A DNA stretch of 64,000 bases from Chrysomallon squamiferum (Eukaryota; Mollusca; Gastropoda; Neomphalida; Peltospiridae). The translations under genes and the position numbers were made by a program. This document shows positions 51,033 to 63,918 of this stretch, one piece after another (position 1 is the first letter of the stretch; every line of letters begins with the position of its first letter). The stretch lies in NCBI GenBank assembly GCA_012295275.1, contig CM022668.1, positions 263,157 to 327,156 on the forward strand, in the 5' to 3' direction. Under the pieces are notes generated by a model that did no database searches, had not been told where the DNA came from, and saw only the letters and a program-made list of their open reading frames with translations.

Positions 51033-52203
51033 CTGCTATAGATCCGCCCCTAATTTGTTACCTGCAAGTTTAGTTAACAACGAGGATAACTGTGGAGGAA
51101 AACAGTTTAATTCGATAATCAGTCAATCTCAAATTGTTACCTGTATAATAAAATCAAATGTTGATCAAACAGGTTATATATACATCTGTGCATGTACATG
51201 TTACTTACCTGTAGTTATCTGATTTTCAGCGTTGACGCTATCTGGATATATGTATGTATGTACCATTGTATGTACGACGTACATGTGTCTACATAATTAT
51301 GTATGTAATGTTTATGTGTACGTATGTATATAAGTCTCTGTGTACATGTCTAAATGTGTGTGCATTTATACTTAAAACAGTGATGTTACGTAAAGACTAA
51401 CTAGGTAGAAGCCTTGAGCTCAAATCTCAATTCTTTACATTTACTTCTCTAGATCTAGTAGGGCTTGGTGTTCATATAAGGTCTCGTCTAAAGCTCCTAT
51501 TGTTCAAATCGCTACCAGTCTCCGTACATAATTATATAGGTATGAATCCAAGGACATGGGGTTTGGAATTTCGTTTACGTGAAAGTATGGATCTGTATAT
51601 TTTCAGATAAAGAGGTTGAAGATGCCACTATATACCATAAGATCGCATAACCACATTATGCATACATACACTCTCTCTCTCTCTGACACACTCATACACA
51701 CACAATAATAACACAGCTGTATCCTCACACACACCTACAATCACACCACATCCATACCCAAATATACACAAAACTTAATTCTCATAAAATACAAAAATAA
51801 ACAACTACATATTCATATACATATTATATATAGGACTAAACAACTCTCATACATACCCATATACCCATATAGACATGTACATACACACATGCCAATATAT
51901 ACCTGGATACAGTTAACCTTTACACACGCACACATACACACTAAAACAGGTCTGTCATTCACGTTTGTGCAAGTATGTCACAGTGGAATCCCGAGTCACT
52001 CTGTTTTGATTTACATCCTACAGTGTTAGATATTTCAAGCACATGTCACAGATAAATGTGTATTACATTTTTACACATCTCTGTTGTTCATTGTACCAAG
52101 TGGATGACGTGTTTTTTATTTTATTTATTAACTAACACATATGACAAAAACTTAGGGACAGATCTATCTGTAAATTTAGAGGTGTCGATGGAAAGATTTA
52201 AAC

Positions 52204-52468
52204 CAGGCATGGGCAGCCTTTACGAAGAAGCGGTCCATCCTCAGGCGGTACTAATTTAGGCGGTTTTGTGTGTTTTCGTAGAGTTTATTTTAAAAAAAAA
52301 TTCATTTTCATTTACTTCAGAAACTGTTATAAAAATAAAATTACGTGTTTTAGTATGTTAGTAGATACAAAGTAGACTCATGTTATAATATTTGAATTAA
52401 CGTTATTTTCCTTGTGAAATTAGACAGCCACTCAGAAAGCCGCGCGGGCCGCAGTTTGCCCATGACTG
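52204..52468. mobile_element. hAT-type MITE (265 bp)
   Basis: Begins CAGGCATGGGCAGC and ends GCAGTTTGCCCATGACTG, the CAG...CTG imperfect inverted termini typical of hAT elements. It is flanked by a perfect 8-bp duplication ATTTAAAC (52196-52203 and 52469-52476), the hAT target-site length. There is no transposase. GC-rich ends in an AT-rich setting make it stand out. Confidence 0.93.
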
Positions 52469-52599
52469 ATTTAAACGAAGAAGGATGAAAGAATTATGGA
52501 ATAATAATAATGATGATGATGATGATATGATAATGTTCAGGTTTCTTTTTTTTTACCAATTTTGGCTGCTGTTACTATTATTGTTGTTTTTGTTGTTGC

Positions 52600-52638
<39 letters not shown>

Positions 52639-52858
52639 AGCTTTAGAAATAAATGGAATATAGATTAGCAATTTCCTGAATGACGTAAAACTTAGCATAT
52701 GCCTACAGTTAATTTATTAATACAAAATTTGATATAATAATAATAGTAATAATAATAATAACAACAACAACAACAATAACAATAAAACAACTACAACTAC
52801 AAAAACAAGGACAGCAGCAGTACCAATGGTAGCAATGACAACAACACAAAAACTATCC

Positions 52859-52891
<33 letters not shown>

Positions 52892-53122
52892 GAAGAAGAA
52901 AGAGTATGAAAATAAAGGAAAAGAAAAGAAAAGAAAAGAAAAAGAAAGATAGAAAAAGAAGAAAAAATCCAAAATAGGAAAACAAACATTAATAACAATG
53001 GAATCAAACGTAAATTAATAAAATACATACCTAATAAAGAACATTGTTTCAATAAAGTATTCTTGTTTTGTTAACAACGCAATGAAAACACGTGATTATA
53101 ATAGAACAAAGTAAATACGTCA

Positions 53123-53125
<3 letters not shown>

Positions 53126-53160
<35 letters not shown>
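53126..53160. repeat. (TAA)n microsatellite
   Basis: About 11-12 TAA triplets. Similar triplet runs occur at 9696-9725, 16330-16371, 54929-54970, 57692-57745 and 62470-62498. Confidence 0.85.
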
Positions 53161-53161
<1 letters not shown>

Positions 53162-53827
53162 TTCGCTGTTTCGCGTCGTGTCTACGTCTTGTGAAAGGAA
53201 ATAATTTATCACATGTTTTTTTATCCTTCTTAAACCTGTCAATCAGTTTAAAGTTATGTGTAAATTAAAACTATATATAAGATTCAGGTCAAAAGGGTCA
53301 TCTAATAATGGAACAGAAATAATGACGTAGCGTAAGTGGGGTCAGCCGGTCAATGAAAGGACAGATATTTTCGATCAATCAAATTCATTGTAATAAATTA
53401 CCTTAATAGAAATAGTTGATATTCATAAATCACAGAGATAGAAACATGGTTATCTGATAAATGATGGTAACTGTTCCAATACAACTTTGTATAGACACAA
53501 AAATTAACTGTCAAAGAAAACATTACTGGTTTAAACCGTAGTGTTTGCTATCATTATTGTTGTTGCTGTTGCTGCTGCTGTTGTTGTTGTTGTTCTTCTT
53601 CTTCTTATTATTATTATTACTGATGTTGTTGTTTTAATCCTAGGGACGACCATTCCTTGAAACCCTGAATCGTCTAAAAAAACTTCACCCTTAATTATAG
53701 CAGGAAAAACAAGTTCATTTTCTTTGTTTAATACAGATACAACTCCGTAGAGCAGAATACCATGATTTCCCGCCCTTTCTAGAGTACAGACTGACGTCGG
53801 GAATGATAGAACTATGAACGTGTTACC

Positions 53828-54602
53828 ATGACGATCACGTATCAGTACCGCGTGGCCACAGCATCACTAGGAGGGTTTGTCAAATTGCTGGGGGCATGGA
53901 AGGGGAGCGTATACAAACTCATGTACAAAGAGATGGTTTTGTTTAGCGTCTTCTATACCGCTATTAGTCTTGTGTATCGTCTGCTACTTAGTGAAAATAA
54001 CAGAAGGTGCGCCATTTGTATTGGTGGAATGTTTTTAATTTCGGATTCCAAACATTAAATCAGTTTCTCACGGAATTTGTTTTCGCACATCATATCAAAT
54101 AAATATGAAGAATATATTGTAATTTTAATCCTAATATTAATTATTTTTTTTTTTCGTTTCATTGTTTATTTTTTTAAAAGCAAGATATAATGTATATATA
54201 AATGTAAAAGAATATTAACAGTATTTTTATAGTCAATTTACTAGGAATAAAAAATGTATATATAAATAATAAAACATAGCTTAAAAATGTAAATATTTTC
54301 AAATAATAACCAAAGCCTATTCTGTAAAATTAATCATAACATTCTTGGTCTAAATAACAGTTAGAAACTAATTCAGTATATTTTCTAATAAGATACTTTT
54401 TAAATTATTTTTCAGAATATTTGAACAGATAGCTATTCACTTCAATAGGTTCACAAATCTCATTCCTGTTTCCTTTGTTCTCGGATTTTTCGTCACAATT
54501 GTTGTTGGTCGTTGGTGGCAACAGTTTATGAATGTACCCTGGCCTGATAGGTATTATTACCCTTCTCCTGCTTTTCCTCCTCTGCTCCTCATTCTTCTTC
54601 TT

Positions 54603-54633
<31 letters not shown>

Positions 54634-54922
54634 TTATTATTATTATTATTATCATCATTGTTAGAAGTAGTAGTTGTTGTAATAATAGTAGTAATAGTAT
54701 CATTTACGACTCGTATAACAATTACTCCAACTACAAAAGGAACAACAGCTACTGTTACCACTACAACTACTGTAACAACAACTACTACGATTACCATTAC
54801 AAAAGCAACTACTGGTGTTGCATATCTTATTGTTAGTTATGTAATATTAATGTTGTCCTTGTTGTTATTACTATTATTATATTGTTCTTTTTTAATTCAA
54901 TTTTGAAAAACGTAGTCGATTA

Positions 54923-55005
<83 letters not shown>

Positions 55006-57686
55006 TTTTATTTTATTATTATTATTTTTTTTTCAGGACACTTTTCATACTGAACACGTACCTGCACGGACATGATGAGAGGGCGCGAATAATGCGACGT
55101 TCCGTGGCTCGTTACATGTTGTTTGGACTCATTCTAATCTGTCGGTCCGTCAGTGTGGCTGTCATGAAACGATTTCCAACCATTGACCACATCTGTGAGG
55201 CAGGTAACAGGAAAACAAATCAAGAACATCCAGCATAGATATGCACACAAATAAATAAATATATTGTTAGTGAAGAATTCTTGATTCTTCTCAGTTAAAA
55301 TCTTCTATCTGTGTTTGGCGATTGAAAAAATAGTAGAATGTCACATAATTATACAAATATATCAATATCCGCTATCAATGTTATTAACTGCAACGATCTC
55401 TCTTTTTTCTTACATAGAAAATATTTATTAATTGCATAGAAAATGATATACATGTATTTAAAATACAATATTGATATATTTTCAATATCTGCCTTTATGA
55501 TTTAGAATCTTTTCACTTCAAATTAAGTAGGCCATTGAAGATTTAATTTAATTAATGGGAGAGAAAGAAAGAAAGAAAAAAGTCAAAGATAGATATAGAG
55601 ATAGAGAGACAGAGAGAAAGAGAAATATTTCGCTGCATTTTGTGTTCTTTTTAATATTATATGTATGTGTTCTTTCAAAAGTGTGTTAAAGAATGCTTAT
55701 GACAGTGTATTCAAAAATAGAAAAATAATAAAAGAAAATACGTTTATCGTTATTATCCTCTGTTTCTTCTTATTATTATTGTTGTTGTTGTTTCTGCTAA
55801 GGTTTTATAACAAAAGATGAAGCTGTGGCTTTTGAAGAGGCACAGTGCGAATATAACAAATTCTGGGTACCACTCATCTGGGCCAACAGCATCCTCGTGA
55901 AGGCTCGCAAAGAGAACAAAATAGAAACAGACTTTGGCCTGAGGATGGTCATAGAGGTAATTAATAAGACCTCGCATTTATTCAGTCAAGAAAGAAGGAA
56001 TTTCTTGTTATAAACCAAGACTTTTATAAAATATTATTGTTATATCATTTCATAATGGCTGAAATAAATTATTTTAGTATTATTTATATCAAATTATATA
56101 TACTTAAAAAAAAAAATAAAAAAAAATAATAGTAATAATAATTTTCAAAAATTGTTTGAATTAACCAGTGATATTTAATTAAAACTTTGAATTGAAAATT
56201 TGCACGAGCTCAACAAATAAAAAAGAATAAGTTTATTTATTTATTTATTTATTTACTTATTTTTAGCAACTTGCTGATTTTCGAGACAAGTGCTCTCTTT
56301 GTTTTGTTTATGACTGGATCAGCATTCCTCTTGTTTACACACAGGTAGGTTACAGATGTAGGTACATTTTTTGTTTGTTTTTTGGTTTGCAAGATTTTAC
56401 ACAGCGGTGTATATGGTTTTTATTACATTGTAATATAGACAGTGTTTTTGTTACAGATAGTGATGTTAGCTGTGTATATATTGTTTATTACAGGTGGTGA
56501 CGTTGGCGGTGTATATGTTTTTTTATTACATTGTAATATAGACAGTGTTTTTGTTACAGATAGTGATGTTAGCTGTGTATATATTGTTTATTACAGGTGG
56601 TGACGTTGGCGGTGTATATGTTTTTTGCTGCCTGTTTACTTGGTCGTCAGTTTCTAGACCCGACACAGAACTACGACGGCTACGAATCTGACTTCTACAT
56701 TCCCGTCTTCACCTTTTTACAGTTCTTCTTTTACATGGGCTGGCTCAAAGTAAAACCTCTTTTCTTCTTTTTTTTTTTTTTTTTTTTACTTAATTTGACA
56801 TTTTAATATTTTCAGTAAGCCTATATGTATTCCCCCCCATATTTGTGGGGGGGGGTCGTCGTAATGGAGGTGGTTTCGTTCTTTTGAACATAGACTAGCT
56901 CAAAATGAGATTCGTTTTATTTATTTATTTATTTATTTATTTTTAATATTAATATTATTACAATTTAGTAATAATTATATCTCGCAGATTACTTTATTCA
57001 TTTTATGATTACAGATATAGTATTACTGTGAATTAAAAGTTATAGAACTTGCTCTTTGTCTTCACCATCAGGTGGCAGAACAGTTGATCAATCCGTTTGG
57101 AGAAGATGACGACGACTACGATATTAACTGGCTTATAGACAGACATACAGCAGTACGGATTTAAAATAATAATAATAATAAAATTATATTTCGCATGTTT
57201 TAAAAGTCTATAACAATCTACAATAAACAGAATTAAATAATACAGTAATTCACCCATCAGCAAGTCTGAAATGCTGAACAACCGAAATTCAATACGGGCA
57301 CCAGCCAGAATTAATTTTGGAGATGGAAACCAGAACACAGTCAGATTTAACTAACGCAAACAGTCACGGTGATGTAGTGGTTAAACAATATGGCTTACGC
57401 ATTGTAGCTGCTGATCTCAAGCCTCGCAAGGAATCATGCACTATTTCATGAGTATTGTTTAAAATTCGGTTAACGTACTAACTCTAAAAATGAAGTGTGC
57501 AGTTATAGAACACTGTGGAATTGTGTACCCATAACAAATGTGCTTGAATATTAAACTTAGTAATTTTTATGTCAACTGAATAAAATACAATAAAATAAAA
57601 TGATATAAAATACAATAATAACAGAAGCAAAAGAAACAATAACAACAACAAAAAAAAAAAAAATTAAAAAAATCCCAACAAAAACA

Positions 57687-57750
<64 letters not shown>

Positions 57751-60498
57751 CAACAACAATGAGAAGGCGATAATGATCACGACAATAACAAAATAATATA
57801 ATTAAAATTATTTTTATTTTTTCTTTGATTGCTATATTTTGTTTGTGGCTTATCAAAATAACTAATATTTATATATAAAATTTTAGGTTGCTTTTTCCAT
57901 GGTTGATCAGTGTTACAACAGTCACCCGCCTCTGATCAGAGACCAGTTCTGGAACGACGTTGTTGTAGCTGATCTCCCGTACACCGAGGCATCGCTGTAC
58001 TCCAAGAAACCCATCTTCATGGGGTCAACATACAATATTACGTTAGTGATTATTATTTAAATTTGTATTTGAAAAATAAATAATTAGTTCCTTATATTTT
58101 GTTATTAATTGAATATGAAGTGTTCAAAATTAAGATCAGTATTTGGAAATGAAAATAAATTATTGTTAACATCAGACATCAAATGAGTACTATCTGGAAT
58201 GTGAAACAATGACCTCGCTTTGGAAGTGTTTTAAATTAGGTCGATATCATGTCTTCTCTTTTACATATATTTTTAAATGTGTAAATAGGTAGAAATGCTT
58301 TGTTTATGTTTATCCATTGTTTCCATGGCAGCCGCTCGGAGTATGAAGATCAGAGACTGTTTGTTCCGGACATGCGTCGTAGAAGTAAAAGTTCGATGGG
58401 CAGTTTCTTCTCAGGTTCTCTTCTCAGTCTATTCCAAGGAAGACAGTAAGTTTTGCCTGTTGTCTGTACTAGTACATGTGTGTGTCTGTGCGTCTGCATG
58501 TCGCTGATTTGTAACCTATAAACATACTTCAGTGAAACTTTCCATTCTTTCATAAATTTGTCAATCTTTGCATCATCTAATTTCCTATCATTCTATATGC
58601 CCAGTCGTATGTCCAGCAACACATTTGTGGATTTAAACATATTTGCTTTTATATTCACCTGTCCATCCATCCAGCCAGCCAGCAATTCATCTATCATTGG
58701 ACTACATTTTAATTTATGTTAAATGACAAGATTTTAAAATAGTTTTCATTCCGGATTGGTGGCATAGACATTCACACACGTACGGACGCCTATGCATAGA
58801 GGCATGCACAGACATAGAAACAGATACGCACACACAACATACTCAGACAGATCCATACACATATAAAAAAATTAAAATTAAAAAATTAAAGATTATAAGA
58901 AATAAACAACATTTTATAAATTTTATTTTAGAAAAGGTTTCGGATCACGTGATACTCTCCAGTCGTACGTTGGTCATGGCAGTCATCTTGAAAAACGTTC
59001 ATACTCTATGACGAATGGAAAAGCGATGTATCTTCAAGTTCCAACTGTGATGACAAATTCGGAAAGACGTCGACGTGCTTCGATAGACGTTGCCGAAATC
59101 AACATCAGAAATAATGTCGTACAAGACGACACAGTGCAAGAGGGACGTGCACGTGCACATACTGATCACAGCGACAGAGAGGCAGAGCTTAGTAAACATT
59201 TAAATGAAAAACGTAATAATTCAGTTACGGCAAATCACATCAGAAACAAAACATGTCTGAAATCAACAGATCAGCTTCAGCCACAGACTCCCTCAAGGTA
59301 GGTCTAATCTATTCCAATTTTAGTTAAATATACACGCACCGAACAGGTAAACTTTCTGAAATAACATTCGATTTCATACTCTTTTTCTTATATAAATAAC
59401 GGCCTATTTCGTTTATGGGAATTCCTACCCAAGAGTTATTTCTGTTTAACAAACGAACAAAAATAAAAATCACACGAACCAACAAACCGAACGAATAAAT
59501 TTAAGGAAAAAAGAAAAGAAAAAAGAAAAAAATATGATAGAATTAAAAAAAAGAACAATTAAAAAACAAATCAGTCAAGACCATAGTCATAATAATAGGT
59601 GTGGAAATATTTTCAGTTTCAGGTTTGTCGTTGATCTCGTACCAGAAGAAGAAGTAACATCTACTCACAGTAATAACAGCAGCACCACTAATAACAGTAA
59701 CAGCAGCAGCAGTACAAGAAGGAGTGGTCAAACTATGATTGACAAGCAATTTGGAAAGGCCGTGTCGCGGGCACCAGTGCTCTCAGCTATTGAAGAGGGA
59801 AATACAGTGACTAGTATGAGACAGTTTTTAATGGAGCCAGAGACCGGAAGCGATTCAGCCTCGTTTTCAGATGTATTTGACGACGACCAGGGTCTGGGAT
59901 TATTATCAACTACAGGCGATTCGTCAAGCGTGCATTCGTTAGTGAAATTTAGTTAAATAATTGTCTTGACATTCAGCGACGTAATATTAATTAGTTAACG
60001 TTGATTGAAAAATATAATAAGCTGCAAATGCAAACTATAAATTCTGAAATTAATTATTTACTACTGAACAGTAGAGAAATAATTAAGATAATAAATAGTT
60101 TAAAATACAAAATAATATGAAAATTAAAAATACTGGCATTAGTTAATTAAATAATTATTATGTTTTCGTTAGACATTTTTATTATGTTATTTCTTTTTAG
60201 TATTAAATTCGCACATACTTTGACTACGAATTTATTTAATAATAATAATAATAATAATGTTTTGTGTAATAATTAATAATTATGTTGTTTTTATTACGTT
60301 AAAGTTAATTAATAAAATGTGCTCTATACCAACATAAAATTTTGTTTTATTCGTTTTCTCATTTATATAAAAATGTAATATCTTTGTTCATATTTTATTT
60401 TCAGTTTTGGTTCTGACAAGGGTTACAGTGAATATCAGCCACTGAAACGTGCCTGCCTGGACAAACTTCCCATTCTACAAATAGAAGAATGTTTATAG
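53828..60498 (+). CDS. Bestrophin calcium-activated chloride channel
   Basis: Pentameric Ca2+-gated anion channel of the plasma or ER membrane. Twelve coding exons: 53828-54006, 54416-54550, 55037-55203, 55802-55956, 56267-56344, 56597-56749, 57072-57152, 57887-58041, 58332-58445, 58932-59297, 59623 (or 59617)-59937, 60405-60498. They total 663 codons plus TAG, and all phases agree. The start [17 protein letters not shown] matches the family start. The pore neck residues I76, F80 and F84 ([11 protein letters not shown]) and the Ca2+-clasp acidic run E300-D304 (GEDDDDY) fall at the same numbers as in human BEST1. The RWW and PWPDR motifs are present, as are the helix [19 protein letters not shown] and [14 protein letters not shown]. 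The N-terminal about 365 residues form the channel; the rest is a Ser/Asn-rich, poorly conserved tail. I cannot say which invertebrate paralogue it is. Exon 6 is preceded by tandem copies of its own acceptor. Confidence 0.95.
54596..55015. repeat. Simple-repeat-filled bestrophin intron 2
   Basis: (TTC)n at 54592-54630, (ATT)n, a cryptic ACT/AAC trinucleotide tract (54660-54840), then (ATT)n at 54929-54970 and (TTTA)n to about 55010. The Thr/Val and Ser/Asn/Tyr open frames here are artefacts. Confidence 0.8.
56405..56626 (+). repeat. 103-bp tandem duplication across the bestrophin exon 6 acceptor
   Basis: Period 103 bp: partial copy 56405-56493, full copy 56494-56596, then the real exon start at 56597 (first about 30 bp shared). 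Each unit carries an ATTACAG acceptor plus the first codons of exon 6 (GTGGTGACGTTGGCGGTGTA). A diverged half-unit within each repeats the same pattern (ACAGATAGTGATGTTAGCTG). Only the last copy continues into coding sequence. Confidence 0.85.
57692..57745. repeat. (TAA)n microsatellite in bestrophin intron 7
   Basis: About 18 TAA triplets, then AAC triplets. Confidence 0.85.
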
Positions 60499-62466
60499 TT
60501 TATTCCAAACAATATATCCTATTTTCAACATGTGATTATAGCATGCAAATATTCCATGTAACATATTTGGCCATCAGAGAGAGTTGTTAGCATTTAAACT
60601 ATCATGAATTTCATACGAATTTGCACAACATAATTAAAATTATTGATAAAAGAAGATATAAAATATGATTTTAATACTGATAGTATATTCCAAATGAGTA
60701 TCATCTTTAAACTAGTTCTCGAAAGAAGAAAAATCAGTATTTTTTTTCTTATCATAGCAATAGATTGTTGTTATGAACCATATATATTTAAAACATTATT
60801 ACCTGTATTTAATTCTACACTGAGAGTGACTGAAGAATTTTAAAACTGCAACTTTTAGTTTTTGAAGCTTGTTGATAGCATATATCAAAACAATATTCTA
60901 ATAGTAATATCATTTTTAATCTGTTTTTAATGTAGTTACTGCTGATAATATATTCTAAATAATATTGTGAATTTTATAGCCACAGATTGCACTGTATTAG
61001 AAATTATATTAACCAGTTTTTTAAATATTTTTCTTAATCTAAAAAAAGTTACAATACTGAGAAAACATAAGAATATTTATATACAAATACTCTTTTATAA
61101 TAATGAATAAACTTAGTTTTCTAAACCATACTTTATGTAAATATTATGTAAATAATTATAGCATGTTACATTATATCATTACATAGTGTTAGCTTATGCA
61201 TACTGATAAGCGGATGAACTAGAATCATTATGTCAGATGGGGATTATAGAATGTATTGTTAAAACTTAATGTGTATTTGTTCAGGAGAATGTATCATATC
61301 AAATTTTAAACTATATTTTTACTTGTTATATATATTTTTAAAGATTTTTTTAAAATGAGAATGGAGAAAACAAAACTTGTTAGCAAAATTTTTGATATTC
61401 ACTGCCAAACGTTTTGATGTCATTTATATAACATTGTTTTCGAATAGATAATTATGTTTTAAAAAGTGGATACTTTTATTAAAATAAATATTAAAAACAC
61501 ACTTATTATGATTAACTTAGTTTTCTGTTTTGATTACATACATACATACATACATATAATAATTGAGTTTAATACTATGGATTAAAACTGATATACAATG
61601 AAACTGAGAGAAAGGCAAAATGAATAGTTACACAGATCAAGTTAAAATGTTCACTGTTAAACACATTAGAAAACATTTGTAGGTCAAATTTCTACATTTC
61701 TTAAATAGTATATTGCAGTGTTTAACTCTTGTTGTTGCTTCTTTTTGTGTTTAATACTCATTAAGGTTAATAACTGGGCTAGATTAAATATACACACAAA
61801 CACATTTTATATATATATTTAATAATACACATACACATATGTATTTAAAAAACGGATGTATAAAAAGAGTAACAATTTTTATCTTTGACTGTTTCATGAA
61901 TTATGAACAAGAAAGGTCTAATGAACATAATAGCTTTTGAAATAACTGATGTTGAAGTTATCAGCATATTTAAAATATTAAAAGTAATACTAAGAACTTT
62001 TATCATGAATAAATATGATCAATAATAAATAACTGAAAACTTTTTTTTTTATTCATCGTTGGTTACACCACCTTTTGCCACATCTTCATTTTTTTTTTTT
62101 TTCTAAAAGTATACACCACAACAGCCACTTAGCTTCCAAATCAAAAAACCTGTTTTAATAGTCAGACATTTTAGGTTCAACATTGTAGACTTTCAACATG
62201 CAAAGCATACTGATTCTGTTTAGATGACCATATGTGCCTATGTGTATACCTCATGTAGGTTATTTCTATTTGTAAATATTGACAGTGACTGCTATTACTA
62301 GTGTATAATGATAATGGCACTTTTATTTCAATAACAATAAAAGAAATAATACTTAGTACAAATAACAAAAAACACCACAGAATCAGAGATAAAATATTTA
62401 TTAAATGTTTGCATATTTTGCTGGTTTATTACCAAATACTGTAGAATCAGACACTCATACTTACCA

Positions 62467-62501
<35 letters not shown>

Positions 62502-62899
62502 TAATAATAAGTAGAAGAAGAACAAAACAGTAAACAAAAATAAACATATAATGATCTATTATTGAAATGACATATTTCATCTGAATTTAACATTTATAAT
62601 AAAAGAACTAAAACATTTAAAAAATAATAGACTAAATAATTGTAGCACAACAACTAAAAGGTTAAAAGTAAATAATGAGTCTGTCAACGAATGTACAAAA
62701 AACAGTAACTTCATGTACTGTAGTAAAAACAGCATTAGAAACTGAAAATAATTTTTGGATTGAGACTATATTTTAAAACCACATAATGTAAAGGATGGAA
62801 ACAATATGGAAGATCTAATTTCTCAAAAATATATTTATTACATAAATAACTTAATACTTCTTTCAAATTTTTTAAAATTAAATTAGCTTTTTGGTTGTA

Positions 62900-63740
62900 A
62901 TGTAGTTTAATAAACAGTTTTGTTTATAATACAATATGAAATGATTTAACTGTATATCATATAGCAGATAGCTATATTGTTTAAAATACAATATTAGATA
63001 ATTTTATTGCTTATAATACAATATTAAAAAGTACATTAATAGGTAATATAATACAAAATGAATAATTGAACTGTTTATAATTGAAAATTGATAATTATAT
63101 TAGTCATAATACAATGTTAAATAATTATTTTGTTTTTATCTTTTAGGAAACTTTATTTAAATAGTCTGCAATACTGCTGAAATACATTAAATTACTTTAT
63201 TCTTCACATATACATTTTGTTAAATAACTATATTATATGACAATATAATACTGAATGTTATTATTTATAAATGAAGTATTTAAATATTTTACTCTTCATG
63301 TATTTAACATTAACTGAGTTTGTTTAAAAAAACAATGTTAGACTATTTATTCATGAATAAAATATTAAATATCTTTATTGTTTAAAAATACGATATTAAA
63401 AAAGATAGTTACAAAAAAACAAAAACAACAACATTATAATAATATTGTTCAAGAAATTTGCTTTAAATATTACTGTTCAAGAACAGAGATTTGAACAATT
63501 TATCATTAATTAAAACAATACTATGGTTCAAATGTATATTCAAAAAAAGATTTAATTACAATATTAATTTCCCCACTTACTCAACATTAAATTCTTTCCT
63601 AGTTTATGCAATACTATATTTTATAATTTAAAAAATATTTTATTTTATTGTTTTATATATAATTTAAGTATTTTATTGTTTCAATACAATATCAGATTTC
63701 TTCACTGTTTACAAATACAATAATAAATAATACTATCTAC
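62900..63740. repeat. Degenerate AT-rich tandem repeat
   Basis: The words TTTATAATACAATATTA and TTATTGTTT recur every 40-60 bp with heavy divergence across about 800 bp. An old minisatellite is likely. Confidence 0.5.
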
Positions 63741-63846
63741 AAAAATGTTATTGTTTCTTTTTCATTTTTTAAAATGTGAATGACAATATAGTTTGTAATT
63801 TGGTAAATAATTCTGATTTGATATTTTTATTTTGCAGTGCTGATTA

Positions 63847-63918
63847 AGGAAATGTTTGTTCAAAAACACATTTCTTTATATATATATCTAGAAATGTGTT
63901 TTTAAACCAACATTTCCT
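63847..63918. other. 72-nt near-perfect hairpin
   Basis: Two 29-nt arms (63847-63875 and 63890-63918) starting AGGAAATGTT and ending ACACATTTCT pair with two mismatched positions around a 14-nt TA-rich loop. The size fits a pre-miRNA stem-loop but also a tiny palindromic MITE remnant. Expression cannot be judged from sequence. Confidence 0.55.

Larger units (their letters stand above)
47561..53782. other. Intergenic or leader-intron region rich in simple repeats
   Basis: Contains (ATT)n at 47640-47667, TAGA repeats at 48080-48130, long GA and CT tracts, CA repeats, a poly-T (48730-48758), a hAT MITE (52204-52468), (TTA)n at 52603-52636 and (TAA)n at 53126-53160. No conserved coding exon was found. 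Open frames listed by composition (Cys/Val/Tyr, Phe/Leu or Ser/Leu repeats) are not genes. Confidence 0.6.

Noticed and set aside
52717-53052. 111-codon Phe/Leu-rich minus-strand frame
   Set aside because: Derived from poly-A, AAAAG and AAC/AAT repeats; low complexity only.
54405-54906. Overlapping 100-130 codon frames rich in Val/Thr, Leu/Ile or Asn/Lys
   Set aside because: Trinucleotide repeats within bestrophin intron 2; the true exon 2 (54416-54550) is on the plus strand in a different frame.
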